64,000 bases of DNA from Lacticaseibacillus suibinensis (GTDB lineage Bacteria; Bacillota; Bacilli; Lactobacillales; Lactobacillaceae), in contig NZ_RHOK01000013.1 in NCBI RefSeq assembly GCF_003946175.1, positions 1 through 64,000 on the forward strand. Direction: 5' to 3'. Below, piece by piece: positions 17,854 to 26,084 of this stretch. Every line of letters starts with the position of its first letter. Position 1 is the stretch's first letter. The translations under genes were made by a program, and so were the position numbers. Under the pieces are notes generated by a model. That model did no database searches and was not told the origin of the DNA. It worked only from the letters and a program-made list of their open reading frames with translations.

Positions 17854-20800
17854 TTAGTGTTCACGCCGGCGCAAGCCTAAGCTGCTTAGCCCAGCCAGCA
17901 GCGCCCCCAAGCCCACCAAAGCAGGATTAATGGCCTCACCGGTTTTTGGTAAGGCGCGCTGGCCATGGCGCTGGCCATTATGGTGAGCACTGACGGTTGG
18001 TTTCCCAGGTTGATTCTTGGCCGTCACGATTGAAGGCTTGCCAGTCTCAGTGCTTGGTTTTGGCATTGGTTCCCCACTAGGTTGACTCTCGTCACTAGGC
18101 GTTGCGGTCGCCTTAACTTCAAGTTTAGACAACCCTAGTTCGGCCAAAACCCCAGCCTTGGCTGCCGGCGCCAGGGTCAGGCGAATGCCAGCAACTTCAT
18201 CAAAGTTAATGGCCAGGCGGGTAATCAGCTGCTTGCCATCGGTCGTGCCGATGGTCTGCCAAGTGTCACCAACTTTAACGGCGACGGTGCCAGGTACTTG
18301 CCCAACCACCACAAACGAGTGCATACCAGTCAGTGGCGTGGTGAAGTTCTGCTCGATGACGCCACCTTGCGTTGGATCAGTCAGTTGCGGCGTGAAAGTC
18401 GTTTCGGTCGTGCCGTCAAAGACATTTTGCACAGCCTGGCCGGTGGCACTTTCGACATTGTCTAGGGCCAGGCCGGTGCCACTATAGGCAGAGAATTCAC
18501 GAATCTGAAGCCAGCTATCGGTCGGTGCATCGGCGACAACGAACAGATACTGTGCTTCGACTGGGCGGCTCAGGTCTAACTGATACAAGCCGGTCGCGGT
18601 GACATGGCCGATCACCACTTTGTCACTACCATCTGCTTTCGTACCAGCATAAACGATGGCCGAGGTGAATAGGTCACCAGAGGTTGCCGCGTCTGACGTC
18701 CCTTGATGCAAAATCACGCGCTGAACCGACTCGACCTGTCCCAGATTTAAGGTTAAGGTGTCGCCTTTCGCCACATTGCGGGAACTCCAGAACTTGGTGC
18801 TTGCGTCGCCATCAGTCATGTTTGCCGCACTGTTACCTTCATACTGCGAAATGTTGGTGCTGGCTGTGCCAGTCAATTGGGTGGCCTCACTCTTAATCGG
18901 CGTGAGTTGTAACCATTGGTCAAGCGCCTGGTAGGCGGCACTCAATGCCACCTTGAATTGACCATCGCCCACGGTTGGGGTAATGACTGGATTCGGCTTG
19001 CCAGTGCGGCTGTTCGGTACCGCCTTAGCTTGCGCTGCCGTGACTTCAGCAGCCATGGTTTGATAACTTACGCCAATTTTTGCCTCAGAAGCCTCGGCCT
19101 TTTGCGTTTCATCCATGATGGTGATACCAGCCAATGTCGCTTTTGCCCAATGTGAGGCGGCATTGATCCAAGGCAAAGCATCGTCATAAAAGCCTGATAC
19201 TGCAATTGTTTTCAGCGTCGTTGGCGCGTTGACGAGCAGTTCCAGATGTTGCTGCAAGGCTGCCAGGGCTTTTTGATAAGCCGGCGTCCCGAACTTGGTA
19301 TTTTGATAGTCAGCGAATAACCCCGCCAGGATTGGGGCCTGTACCCGCTGGTCTGCCGGCGCATAGTTCCAATCTTGATTCAAATCAACGAAAGCTTGCA
19401 GCGCCGCGAGCTTCGCCGGGTCAGTACCAGCGATTTCCTTCAGCACATGATACAGGGACTGCTGAGGGTCATACTGGCCAGCATTCCACATGTAATCCGA
19501 AAAGCTGCCAATGCCAATCCAAGAGGCATACGGTTCAATCATCGGGTTAGCGGTAAAGCCGTCAGTCACCTGATACAAATCGTCCGCCCGGCCGCTCACA
19601 GGATTCAGATACAACCGGTCTTGGTTCGAGTCGTTGACAGGGAAATTATCCCAAATGAACATGTGCTCAGTGTTATAAGTTCCCTTCGCCTTGGTGATCG
19701 AGTCGGCACTCAAGGTCCCAGAAAAGACGCCTTCGCCGGTCCACTGCATGCGAATGTTCGAATCCAGTGATTGGCCTTGTGCTTCCTTGAACGGGTCACG
19801 CGCCGAGCCATTGTAGTTGGTTGGCACTAGCCACAAGTCAGGCAATTGGTTGACCTGGATATACTCACGCTCTAACCGGTTCAGGTAATATGACTGCGCA
19901 TCAGCTAACGTCGACCATTGATTATACGGGTAGTTCGGCGTGGCATGGGCCGGAAACTTGGCTTGGTCTGCCGGTGTCACACTCAGCGGAATATCATCCA
20001 GCGCAATGTAGAACTGAGTCACCCCAATGCTGCGCAGCTGATTGAACTTGGCCACCGTCGCTTCATAATCGGCCTGACTGGAATAGGTGATGTCATTGCC
20101 TGGTGACAACGTATAAACAAAGCTGACGTGGTTGCGGTTGGCTTCATCCACTAATGACTTGATCGTTGCCAGCGCATCATCAGGATACAAGTCGCGCCAG
20201 TTCTTCCGCAGATAGTTATCGTCTTTGGGTGAGTAAATGTAAGTGTTCATGCGGTGTTCACCCATGAAGGCAAACAACTCTTTGCGGGCCTGATCGGACC
20301 ATGGCTGGCCATAAAAGCCTTCGATGACCCCACGAATACTCATTTGCGGTGACTCATACACATCAACGTGACTCAGATCTTGCTTGGCCTGGGTCCGGTT
20401 AATCAGGTCATTCAAAGCGTAAAAGAGACCTGTTGCGTCTGTCCCTTGCACCGCCAGCACCGTTTGCTTGCCGATCGTACCGGCTTTAAGCAAGTAACCA
20501 TTCGCATTCAGGGTGGTCACTGCCGCGCCATGCAGGTCAGCCACGGCCTTCGTGGTGGTGATATCGGTGGCTAAGCCATAATGAATCTGATCAAAACTGA
20601 CCCCGGCTTTGGCCAATGCGGCAGTTGCTTGATCCGTCAAAGCCTTAGTGGCGGCGTCAACTGTCTCATCAGTGGTTACTGTGACACTGGTCTTGGCCGC
20701 TGGTGCGGCTGGCGCCTGTGCCATCGCCCGCTTAGTCGCAGCTGCGGGTGCCGTGGCCACTTCGGCTGTTTGTTCAGTCGCAGCAGGCTGCTTGGCCTGC

Positions 20801-21099
20801 GTTTCGGCGACGGTGTCATTTGCTGGCGCCGGGGCCTCTGCCGGTGTGACGGCAGGCGCCTGCGCGTCTGTTGCGGCCGGGACAGTCTCGGTCTCGCTAG
20901 CAGGCGCGACCTCAGTGTCAACCTCGGCACCAGATGCCGGCTTGTCCGCTGCAGCGACCGCTGTGGTGGCCGTGTCTGTTGCGGCCTGCACAGTTTGGCT
21001 GCTGATGCCCCCACCAGCAATGACCAAACCCCAAACCGTAATGCCGGCAACGACCCAGGCCTTGCCAGACTTATACATCTTAAAGTGCTTCTTCTCCAT
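17854..21099 (-). CDS. Cell-wall-anchored GH84 beta-N-acetylglucosaminidase
   Basis: 1081 aa from ATG 21099 (GGAGGAG upstream). Order: KxYKxGKxW signal (FKMYKSGKAW, residues 7-16); Ala/Thr/Pro/Glu-rich spacer to about 140; GH84 N-terminal domain; GH84 catalytic domain with RGVIEGFYGQPW near 260 and the paired catalytic aspartates in YIALDDIPLS near 366; helical linker; F5/8 type C carbohydrate-binding domain near 741-880; second discoidin-like domain; Pro-rich region; LPKTGE sortase site near 1051, hydrophobic segment, RRREH tail. GH84 enzymes remove terminal GlcNAc from mucin glycans, hyaluronan or O-GlcNAc proteins. Host-glycan foraging at the surface is the likely role (inference). All key residues appear intact. 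Confidence 0.95.
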   Translation of the reverse strand: MEKKHFKMYKSGKAWVVAGITVWGLVIAGGGISSQTVQAATDTATTAVAAADKPASGAEVDTEVAPASETETVPAATDAQAPAVTPAEAPAPANDTVAETQAKQPAATEQTAEVATAPAAATKRAMAQAPAAPAAKTSVTVTTDETVDAATKALTDQATAALAKAGVSFDQIHYGLATDITTTKAVADLHGAAVTTLNANGYLLKAGTIGKQTVLAVQGTDATGLFYALNDLINRTQAKQDLSHVDVYESPQMSIRGVIEGFYGQPWSDQARKELFAFMGEHRMNTYIYSPKDDNYLRKNWRDLYPDDALATIKSLVDEANRNHVSFVYTLSPGNDITYSSQADYEATVAKFNQLRSIGVTQFYIALDDIPLSVTPADQAKFPAHATPNYPYNQWSTLADAQSYYLNRLEREYIQVNQLPDLWLVPTNYNGSARDPFKEAQGQSLDSNIRMQWTGEGVFSGTLSADSITKAKGTYNTEHMFIWDNFPVNDSNQDRLYLNPVSGRADDLYQVTDGFTANPMIEPYASWIGIGSFSDYMWNAGQYDPQQSLYHVLKEIAGTDPAKLAALQAFVDLNQDWNYAPADQRVQAPILAGLFADYQNTKFGTPAYQKALAALQQHLELLVNAPTTLKTIAVSGFYDDALPWINAASHWAKATLAGITIMDETQKAEASEAKIGVSYQTMAAEVTAAQAKAVPNSRTGKPNPVITPTVGDGQFKVALSAAYQALDQWLQLTPIKSEATQLTGTASTNISQYEGNSAANMTDGDASTKFWSSRNVAKGDTLTLNLGQVESVQRVILHQGTSDAATSGDLFTSAIVYAGTKADGSDKVVIGHVTATGLYQLDLSRPVEAQYLFVVADAPTDSWLQIREFSAYSGTGLALDNVESATGQAVQNVFDGTTETTFTPQLTDPTQGGVIEQNFTTPLTGMHSFVVVGQVPGTVAVKVGDTWQTIGTTDGKQLITRLAINFDEVAGIRLTLAPAAKAGVLAELGLSKLEVKATATPSDESQPSGEPMPKPSTETGKPSIVTAKNQPGKPTVSAHHNGQRHGQRALPKTGEAINPALVGLGALLAGLSSLGLRRREH

Positions 21100-21192
21100 C
21101 TTTATCTCCTCCAATGTTGAAACCCATACCGGGTCTGTCAGATGGTCGGCGCATGTGCACCACAAGGAATATAACACCGATTTCGCTAAAAA

Positions 21193-21206
21193 TGTAAGCG
21201 CTTTGC
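21193..21206. promoter_or_regulatory. cre-like box between GH84 gene and isochorismatase gene
   Basis: tgtaagcgctttgc matches the cre core perfectly and 12 of 14 consensus positions. It sits in the 231-bp divergent region about 95 bp upstream of the GH84 start, consistent with catabolite repression of a glycan-degrading enzyme (inference). Confidence 0.5.
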
Positions 21207-21330
21207 TTATTTCTTCGTTTGATTATCACGGTACTTTAATCGCATTTGAGGCGAGTCGCTTCACTTTCTTTTCCTGACCTGGGTTTATATAATGCAGGTG
21301 TTCTAGTCTAATTCTAATTTGGAGGCGATT

Positions 21331-21954
21331 ATGATGACCAGTTATCCCCGCCGCGAGCCGGCGACTGACGCTCTATTAACCCCTGAAAATGCCGCTTTAT
21401 TGGTGATTGATTATCAACCGACCCAGGTGGCTTCGATTCAATCGATGCCGCATCCCCAGTTAATCCGCAGCGTCAGCATGACTATCCAACTGGCGCAGCT
21501 GTATCACGTACCGATCATTCTCAGTACCGTTAACGTCAAATCTGGGCGCAATCAAGACACGCTGAAGGTATTGCGTGACCTCATGCCGGCGCAACCAAGT
21601 TATGACCGTACCAGTATCAATGCATGGGAGGATCAAGCCTTCCATGAAGCCGTGGCGAGAACGGGGCACAAAAAGCTGGTGATGTGCGCCTTATGGACCG
21701 AAGCCTGTTTAACGTTCCCGGCGCTGGATGCCTTGCGCGAAGGCTACCAGGTGTATCCTGTCGTCGATGCGGTCGGTGGGACGTCAACTTTGGCCCACGA
21801 AACCGCCTTGCGCCGCATTGAACAAGCCGGCGCCAACTTGATCACCAACGCCCAGCTCGCTTGCGAATGGCAGCGGGATTGGAACCGGACCGAGTTTGTC
21901 CCGGGCTTTGTTGACTTACTGACCGCCAATGACGACTTCTTTATCAACGTCTGA
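21331..21954 (+). CDS. Isochorismatase-family cysteine hydrolase (YcaC-like)
   Basis: 207 aa. Catalytic triad candidates: Asp in LLVIDYQPTQ near residue 27, a Lys in the central region, and Cys in MCALWTEACLTFPALDAL near 118. The block YPVVDAVGGTS is typical of the YcaC-like subgroup, whose members are hydrolases of unclear substrate. Start: the GGAGG box at 21321-21325 is followed by two adjacent ATGs (21331, 21334); I take the first. A frame-extending TTG at 21319 overlaps the ribosome site and is rejected. Divergent from the GH84 gene. Confidence 0.88.
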   Translation: MMTSYPRREPATDALLTPENAALLVIDYQPTQVASIQSMPHPQLIRSVSMTIQLAQLYHVPIILSTVNVKSGRNQDTLKVLRDLMPAQPSYDRTSINAWEDQAFHEAVARTGHKKLVMCALWTEACLTFPALDALREGYQVYPVVDAVGGTSTLAHETALRRIEQAGANLITNAQLACEWQRDWNRTEFVPGFVDLLTANDDFFINV

Positions 21955-21986
21955 AATGTGTTCTACTGAACAAATGCAATGAGCGC

Positions 21987-22014
21987 TTGACTTTCTTTTC
22001 GGTTGCCTTAAACT
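21987..22014 (+). promoter_or_regulatory. Promoter of the PuuD-like gene
   Basis: -35 TTGACT, 16-bp spacer, -10 TAAACT (22009-22014), 32 bp before the ATG at 22046. A gagcgctt core overlapping the -35 resembles half of a cre site. Confidence 0.6.
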
Positions 22015-22045
22015 AGCAGAATATTATGCCGAAAGGATCGATTGA

Positions 22046-22816
22046 ATGCGCCCCATTATTGCTTTTACTGCTGACACGTTAACTGAACCGATGACCGCTG
22101 TGAATGACCAATTCGCCGATATGGCCCCGCGCCCGTTGAAAAACGCGGTGCTGGCAGCTGGCGGCGCGCCGCTCATCCTGCCCTTCCCTGATGATACTCA
22201 CCTAGCAGCAGAAATGGCTGCGGCATACGTTGCTACCTTCGACGCCTTGCTACTCCCAGGGGGGCCTGATGTCGATCCCACTTTTTACGGCGAAGAACCC
22301 CGGCCGGAAATCGGTCGCACCGTATACCCGAAAGACTGCTTCGAGCTGGCGCTGATCAAAGCGACCCTCGCTGCGCATAAGCCAATTATGGCCATTTGCC
22401 GCGGCATGCAAATTCTCAATGTCGCCATGGGTGGCACCTTGTATCAGGATTTGCCCAGTCAAGACCCGCACGCCAGTCTACGCCACGCGCAAGCCGCCGC
22501 TGGTCAATACCCCACGCATCATGTGATCATGAAGGCCGATAGTGGTCTGGTGGGCATGATTGGCCAGCGCGCTTATGTCAACTCACGCCATCATGAAGCC
22601 GTGAAGGACGTGGCGCCTGGCCTCAAAGTGGCCGCGACCGCTCCAGATGGTGTCATTGAAGCCTTGGAAGACCCTACGCACGCCCAAATTTTGGCTGTGC
22701 AGTGGCATCCAGAAAATCTGTGGGAAGCTGACCCGGCGCAGCTCGCGCCGTTCAAGCAATTGATTGAACGCGCGCAAGCAGGCCACCTAGCGGCAACGAC
22801 CGCCGTTTCCGCGTAA
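22046..22816 (+). CDS. Gamma-glutamyl-gamma-aminobutyrate hydrolase family protein (class I amidotransferase-like)
   Basis: 256 aa. Starts MRPIIAFTADTL. Contains LLLPGGPDVDPTFYGEEP, the nucleophile elbow PIMAICRGMQILNVAMGG (Cys near residue 114), HHVIMK, NSRHHEAVKDVAPG, and the C-terminal QWHPENLW with catalytic His and Glu. This is the PuuD/peptidase C26 pattern: cytoplasmic hydrolysis of gamma-glutamyl amides such as gamma-Glu-GABA. No putrescine pathway genes are nearby, so the substrate is open. ATG 22046 has GAAAGGAT upstream and a good promoter. Confidence 0.92.
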   Translation: MRPIIAFTADTLTEPMTAVNDQFADMAPRPLKNAVLAAGGAPLILPFPDDTHLAAEMAAAYVATFDALLLPGGPDVDPTFYGEEPRPEIGRTVYPKDCFELALIKATLAAHKPIMAICRGMQILNVAMGGTLYQDLPSQDPHASLRHAQAAAGQYPTHHVIMKADSGLVGMIGQRAYVNSRHHEAVKDVAPGLKVAATAPDGVIEALEDPTHAQILAVQWHPENLWEADPAQLAPFKQLIERAQAGHLAATTAVSA

Positions 22817-22867
22817 GGCAAGCATCAGCCACTTGTGGTATGCTTCGGCCAGAAAGAAGGCTTAACC

Positions 22868-23200
22868 ATGCACGAAATTCCTGAAACCGTGGCCCAGGCC
22901 GAAGCCCTAGTCCAAAAGGCGCAGGCGAACGGCCAGCCCACTACCCTGGACGTCGTGATTGCCGGCGGGCTGCAAAACTGGATTCAAGAGCTGCTTGATG
23001 AAGGCAGCGAAGGTGGCTATCTCACCGCGAAGCTCTCCGCAACCGGCTTGACCATCACCGATATCACCGGTCAGACCCTTTACCAGGCGCAGACCCCCAC
23101 CACCCTTGAGCTGGTGCCAGCATTCAAAACGGATGCCCACCACACCCTGCTGGCGATTCAAACCACCATCCGCGCGTTATACGCCCGCGGCAAGCTATAA
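22868..23200 (+). CDS. Hypothetical protein (110 aa)
   Basis: Start at ATG 22868 because AGAAGG lies 9 nt upstream; the longer frame from 22835 has no ribosome site. The product is soluble and acidic (MHEIPETVAQAEALVQ...), with an N-terminal helix, a central mixed region (LTITDITGQTLYQAQ) and a C-terminal helix (AIQTTIRALYARGK). No motif, signal or membrane segment is recognised. It follows the PuuD-like gene by about 50 bp and ends at a strong bidirectional terminator, so the two may be co-transcribed. Confidence 0.75.
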   Translation: MHEIPETVAQAEALVQKAQANGQPTTLDVVIAGGLQNWIQELLDEGSEGGYLTAKLSATGLTITDITGQTLYQAQTPTTLELVPAFKTDAHHTLLAIQTTIRALYARGKL

Positions 23201-23236
23201 AAAAGCAGTGATTGCACGCGCAATCACTGCTTTTTT
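23198..23236. terminator. Bidirectional terminator between hypothetical gene and DUF1054 gene
   Basis: aaaaagcagtgattg / caatcactgctttttt stem around a short loop, serving both converging genes. Confidence 0.85.
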
Positions 23237-23844
23237 GCTGCATTGGCTTTGAGTAGGACTTGAAAGTAAGGCGCCAGCCGCACCACCCGCGTCTGAATAT
23301 CCGCCCATAACTCTTCCGGGTCGGCAAACAGCGGATCGCCGCGCAGATAGGTTTTGCCGACCAGAAACTCCGCTTTGGCTTGCGTTTGATACCGGCGCGC
23401 CAGCAAGTCGAAGTTGTTCAAATCCAGCGGCAACACCGCCTTTTTGGTGTGATCCGCCGCCAGCTCACTATCAGTCGACAACCGGCTCGCAAAGGTGCGA
23501 AGCGTATCAAACGGCACCTTTACCCCTGCTTGTTTGGCTTCTTGTAGCACTGCCACCCACACGAATAGCCGGTCATCCCACAACCCTACCTCTAAATGTG
23601 GGGTCATTTTGTAACCGCGGGTGCTCGGTGCCAAAGCCAGCCAGGTATTCGGCGGCGGATTCTTATGCCGGCGTAAATGCTTGGCCACATGCAGGGTTAA
23701 CGCCGGCAAACCGGCATCAGCCAGCGTGGTTTGCAGCGAAGCCCCGACTTGTTCAAACTTCGGGTCCAACTGACTGCGAAGCAGCGCCAGCCGGCCGGTC
23801 AAGGTCGGCACATCAAATACCGTAAAGTCTTGATCCGTAAACAT
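23224..23844 (-). CDS. DUF1054 family protein (YktB-like, UPF0637)
   Basis: 206 aa, the usual family length. Family features: FTDQDFTVFDVPTLTGRL at the N-terminus, then HVAKHLRRHKNPPPNTWLALAPSTRGYKMTPHLEVGLW in the centre (quoted as recognised blocks AKHLRRHKNPP and GYKMTPHLEVGLW). Structures of relatives are known but the biochemical role is not. Soluble, cytoplasmic. ATG 23844 follows GGAGGCG. It is divergent from the YueI gene, whose extended -10 lies 20 bp upstream of this start. Confidence 0.88.
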   Translation of the reverse strand: MFTDQDFTVFDVPTLTGRLALLRSQLDPKFEQVGASLQTTLADAGLPALTLHVAKHLRRHKNPPPNTWLALAPSTRGYKMTPHLEVGLWDDRLFVWVAVLQEAKQAGVKVPFDTLRTFASRLSTDSELAADHTKKAVLPLDLNNFDLLARRYQTQAKAEFLVGKTYLRGDPLFADPEELWADIQTRVVRLAPYFQVLLKANAAKKQ

Positions 23845-23860
23845 CGCTTTCGCCTCCCTA

Positions 23861-23869
23861 TGCTATAAT
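23861..23869 (+). promoter_or_regulatory. Extended -10 promoter of the YueI gene
   Basis: TG-c-TATAAT, a consensus extended -10, 44 bp before ATG 23913. Confidence 0.7.
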
Positions 23870-23912
23870 CTTGGGTAAACCCGGTTGCAATCGCAACCAA
23901 GGAGGACCTGAC

Positions 23913-24350
23913 ATGGCTGACGATGATCTTCAGCAACATCTTAATAATAGCATTTACGGACCGCCGCAGACCAACCCAGATGAGCGCCGTCAGTACTTAG
24001 GCTCGCTGCGGGAACGGGTCTTTTTGCGGATCCGCAATCAGGACATCGAACTGCCTCGCGCCTTGACCGCCATGCAGACCGCCCTCACGGCGCAGCAAGG
24101 CAGTGATTACAAACTCCTCATTAATGGCAAAATGGGGCCCGAGCTCACAGCGCCTTACATGACCGCTGCCAGCAAAGCCAACATCCAGTTCACCATGGTT
24201 AACGACGGCACGGCCAACCTGCGTCCTGAAGGCAGCGGCGTGTTACTGGTGGCGCGCCAGGCCATCAATCAACCCGACATTGACCTGCCTGCGCCTGAAA
24301 CACCAGCGCCGAAGCCGGAAAAAAAAGGATGGTTCCACTTTTTCAGTTAA
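23913..24350 (+). CDS. YueI family protein (DUF1694), copy 1
   Basis: 145 aa from ATG 23913 (AAGGAGG 9 nt upstream; the longer frame from 23871 is untranslated leader). Matches DUF1694: NPDERRQYLGSLRERVFLRI near the N-terminus, LLINGKMGPELTAPYM in the centre, then a hydrophobic beta segment GVLLVARQAI and a Pro/Lys-rich tail (PAPKPEKKG). Function unknown, Firmicutes-restricted family. A second, divergent member lies at 32776-33156. Confidence 0.87.
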   Translation: MADDDLQQHLNNSIYGPPQTNPDERRQYLGSLRERVFLRIRNQDIELPRALTAMQTALTAQQGSDYKLLINGKMGPELTAPYMTAASKANIQFTMVNDGTANLRPEGSGVLLVARQAINQPDIDLPAPETPAPKPEKKGWFHFFS

Positions 24351-24356
24351 GGCCTT

Positions 24357-24385
24357 AGCGCTACCTTCCAGTGGCGCTTTTTCTA
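24357..24385 (+). terminator. Weak Rho-independent terminator after YueI gene
   Basis: agcgc ... gcgct stem with an 8-12 base loop, followed by TTTTTCT. The short stem makes this a modest call. Confidence 0.5.
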
Positions 24386-24468
24386 TGGCCTTCACGGCGT
24401 TGGTCACGGGTTCGCCATGGGCAACGCGGACTGACACTGGTACACTGATATCGAAAGGAGCGATTGCC

Positions 24469-25740
24469 GTGCAACAGCCACTCGCTTACCGCATGCGGCC
24501 ACAAAATCTAGATGAAATCGTGGGGCAAGCCCATTTGGTTGGCGAAGGCCAGATTATTCGCCGGATGGTGCTGGCCAAACGTCTTAGCTCCATGATTTTG
24601 TATGGCCCGCCTGGCACCGGTAAAACCAGTATCGCCAGCGCCATTGCCGGTAGCACCAAGTATGCCTTTCGCATGCTCAATGCTGCCACTGACACCAAAA
24701 AAGACCTCCAAATTGTCGCTGAAGAAGCCAAAATGAGTGGCACCGTGATTTTGCTGCTCGATGAAATCCATCGATTGGACAAAACCAAGCAGGATTTCCT
24801 CCTGCCCACGCTGGAGTCAGGCCGCATTATTTTGATTGGGGCCACCACAGAGAACCCCTACCTCAGCATTCAACCTGCGATTCGCAGCCGCACCCAAATT
24901 TTTCAGGTGCACCCGTTAACCCCGGCTGACATTGGCATTGCCGTCGATCGCGCCTTAGCGGACAAACAGCGCGGCTTAGGCGACTACCCGGTTGAGCTGA
25001 CCCCAGAGGCCCGCGAGTATCTCACCTCGGCGACCAATGGGGATCTGCGCAGTGCGTTGAATGCTTTAGAGCTGGCGACCCTATCGACGCCAGCAACTGA
25101 AGGCACCATCAACCTCACCGCCGCCGTGATGCACCAGTCGCTCCAGCAGCGCGCCTTGGACGGTGATGCCGATGGCGACGCGCACTATGACTTGATCTCA
25201 GCCTTTCAAAAATCCATTCGCGGCTCAGATGTTGATGCTGCCCTGCATTATTTGGCCCGCCTGATTGTGATCGGTGATTTGCCTAGCATTTTACGCCGCC
25301 TGCTGGTGATTGCCTATGAAGATGTCGGTTTGGCCAATCCGCAAACCGCTAATCGCACCCTAACGGCGATTCAGGCCGCCGAACGCTTGGGCCTGCCAGA
25401 AGGCCGGATTCCGCTGGCCAATGCGGTGATCGACTTGTGCCTGGCCCCGAAAAGTAACACGGCGATCAGCGCCATTGATGCCGCCATCGCCGATGTCGAA
25501 GCCGGCAAGGCCGGGCCAATTCCGGCTGACCTCAAAGATGCACACTATTCCGGAGCCAAAGCGCTGGGCCACGGCGTTGGCTACAAGCTGCCCCACAATT
25601 ACCCGGGCGGCTGGGTCAAGCAAACCTACATGCCGCAAAACCTGGCCCATACCCATTACTACGAGCCGAAAACCACCGGCAAATACGAGCAAGCCCTCGC
25701 CCAGCAGCTGGCTAAACTCCGCAAGCTCCAGCAGGGCTAG
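24469..25740 (+). CDS. rarA: Replication-associated recombination protein A (RarA/MgsA AAA+ ATPase)
   Basis: 423 aa from GTG 24469, chosen because AAAGGAG lies 8 nt upstream and the protein then begins with the family block PLAYRMRPQNLDEIVGQAHL. Walker A GPPGTGKTS near residue 46, Walker B LLLDEIHRLDK near 100, sensor ATTENPY. C-terminal tetramerisation region contains SAFQKSIRGSDVDAALHYLARL and ends YMPQNLAHTHYYEP. RarA acts at stalled replication forks with SSB and recombination proteins. The gene is followed by degraded sequence and IS30 rather than its usual neighbours. Confidence 0.94.
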   Translation: MQQPLAYRMRPQNLDEIVGQAHLVGEGQIIRRMVLAKRLSSMILYGPPGTGKTSIASAIAGSTKYAFRMLNAATDTKKDLQIVAEEAKMSGTVILLLDEIHRLDKTKQDFLLPTLESGRIILIGATTENPYLSIQPAIRSRTQIFQVHPLTPADIGIAVDRALADKQRGLGDYPVELTPEAREYLTSATNGDLRSALNALELATLSTPATEGTINLTAAVMHQSLQQRALDGDADGDAHYDLISAFQKSIRGSDVDAALHYLARLIVIGDLPSILRRLLVIAYEDVGLANPQTANRTLTAIQAAERLGLPEGRIPLANAVIDLCLAPKSNTAISAIDAAIADVEAGKAGPIPADLKDAHYSGAKALGHGVGYKLPHNYPGGWVKQTYMPQNLAHTHYYEPKTTGKYEQALAQQLAKLRKLQQG

Positions 25741-25846
25741 CGCAAGCGCTGCCAATGGCGATCAGCCGCGGTTTGTGTGCACCAGCCAAGGCGCAAAATC
25801 TTGCAAGTTTACGCTAAAGGTGCTAAAGTAAAACCATGGAAGTTAC

Positions 25847-25957
25847 CTAAGGTGTACGCGCTTCCCACCAATTAGTTGACCGAACAGTCTCGATACCTTG
25901 GGACCAGAAGTGGCGGTTGCCGTGTGATTCTTTCACTGAATCGCTAACGTGATCGTC
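25847..25957 (-). pseudogene. Small IS200-like transposase relic
   Basis: One minus-strand frame reads SDSVKESHGNRHFWSQGIETV before a stop at 25847-25849. GNRHFW followed by SQG and a TV pair matches the most conserved block of IS200-type TnpA (compare the relic at 5547-5890). Only about 35 codons remain, so the call rests on that block alone. Confidence 0.45.
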
Positions 25958-26046
25958 GTCCGGGCCCACTTGCTTAATCGCGGGTTTCAACAATTCGGGA
26001 AGAGAACGGCACCACTTAGTCTTTCACAAAAGTCTCCGGACTTTGG

Positions 26047-26073
26047 CCGACAACAAATGTCGGTCTTTTTTTA
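26047..26073 (+). terminator. Hairpin with T tract just left of IS30
   Basis: ccgaca / tgtcgg stem with loop acaaa, followed by a run of seven T. It could be the original terminator of the + strand transcript from rarA. Confidence 0.6.
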
Positions 26074-26084
26074 TGCCCGGCGAG

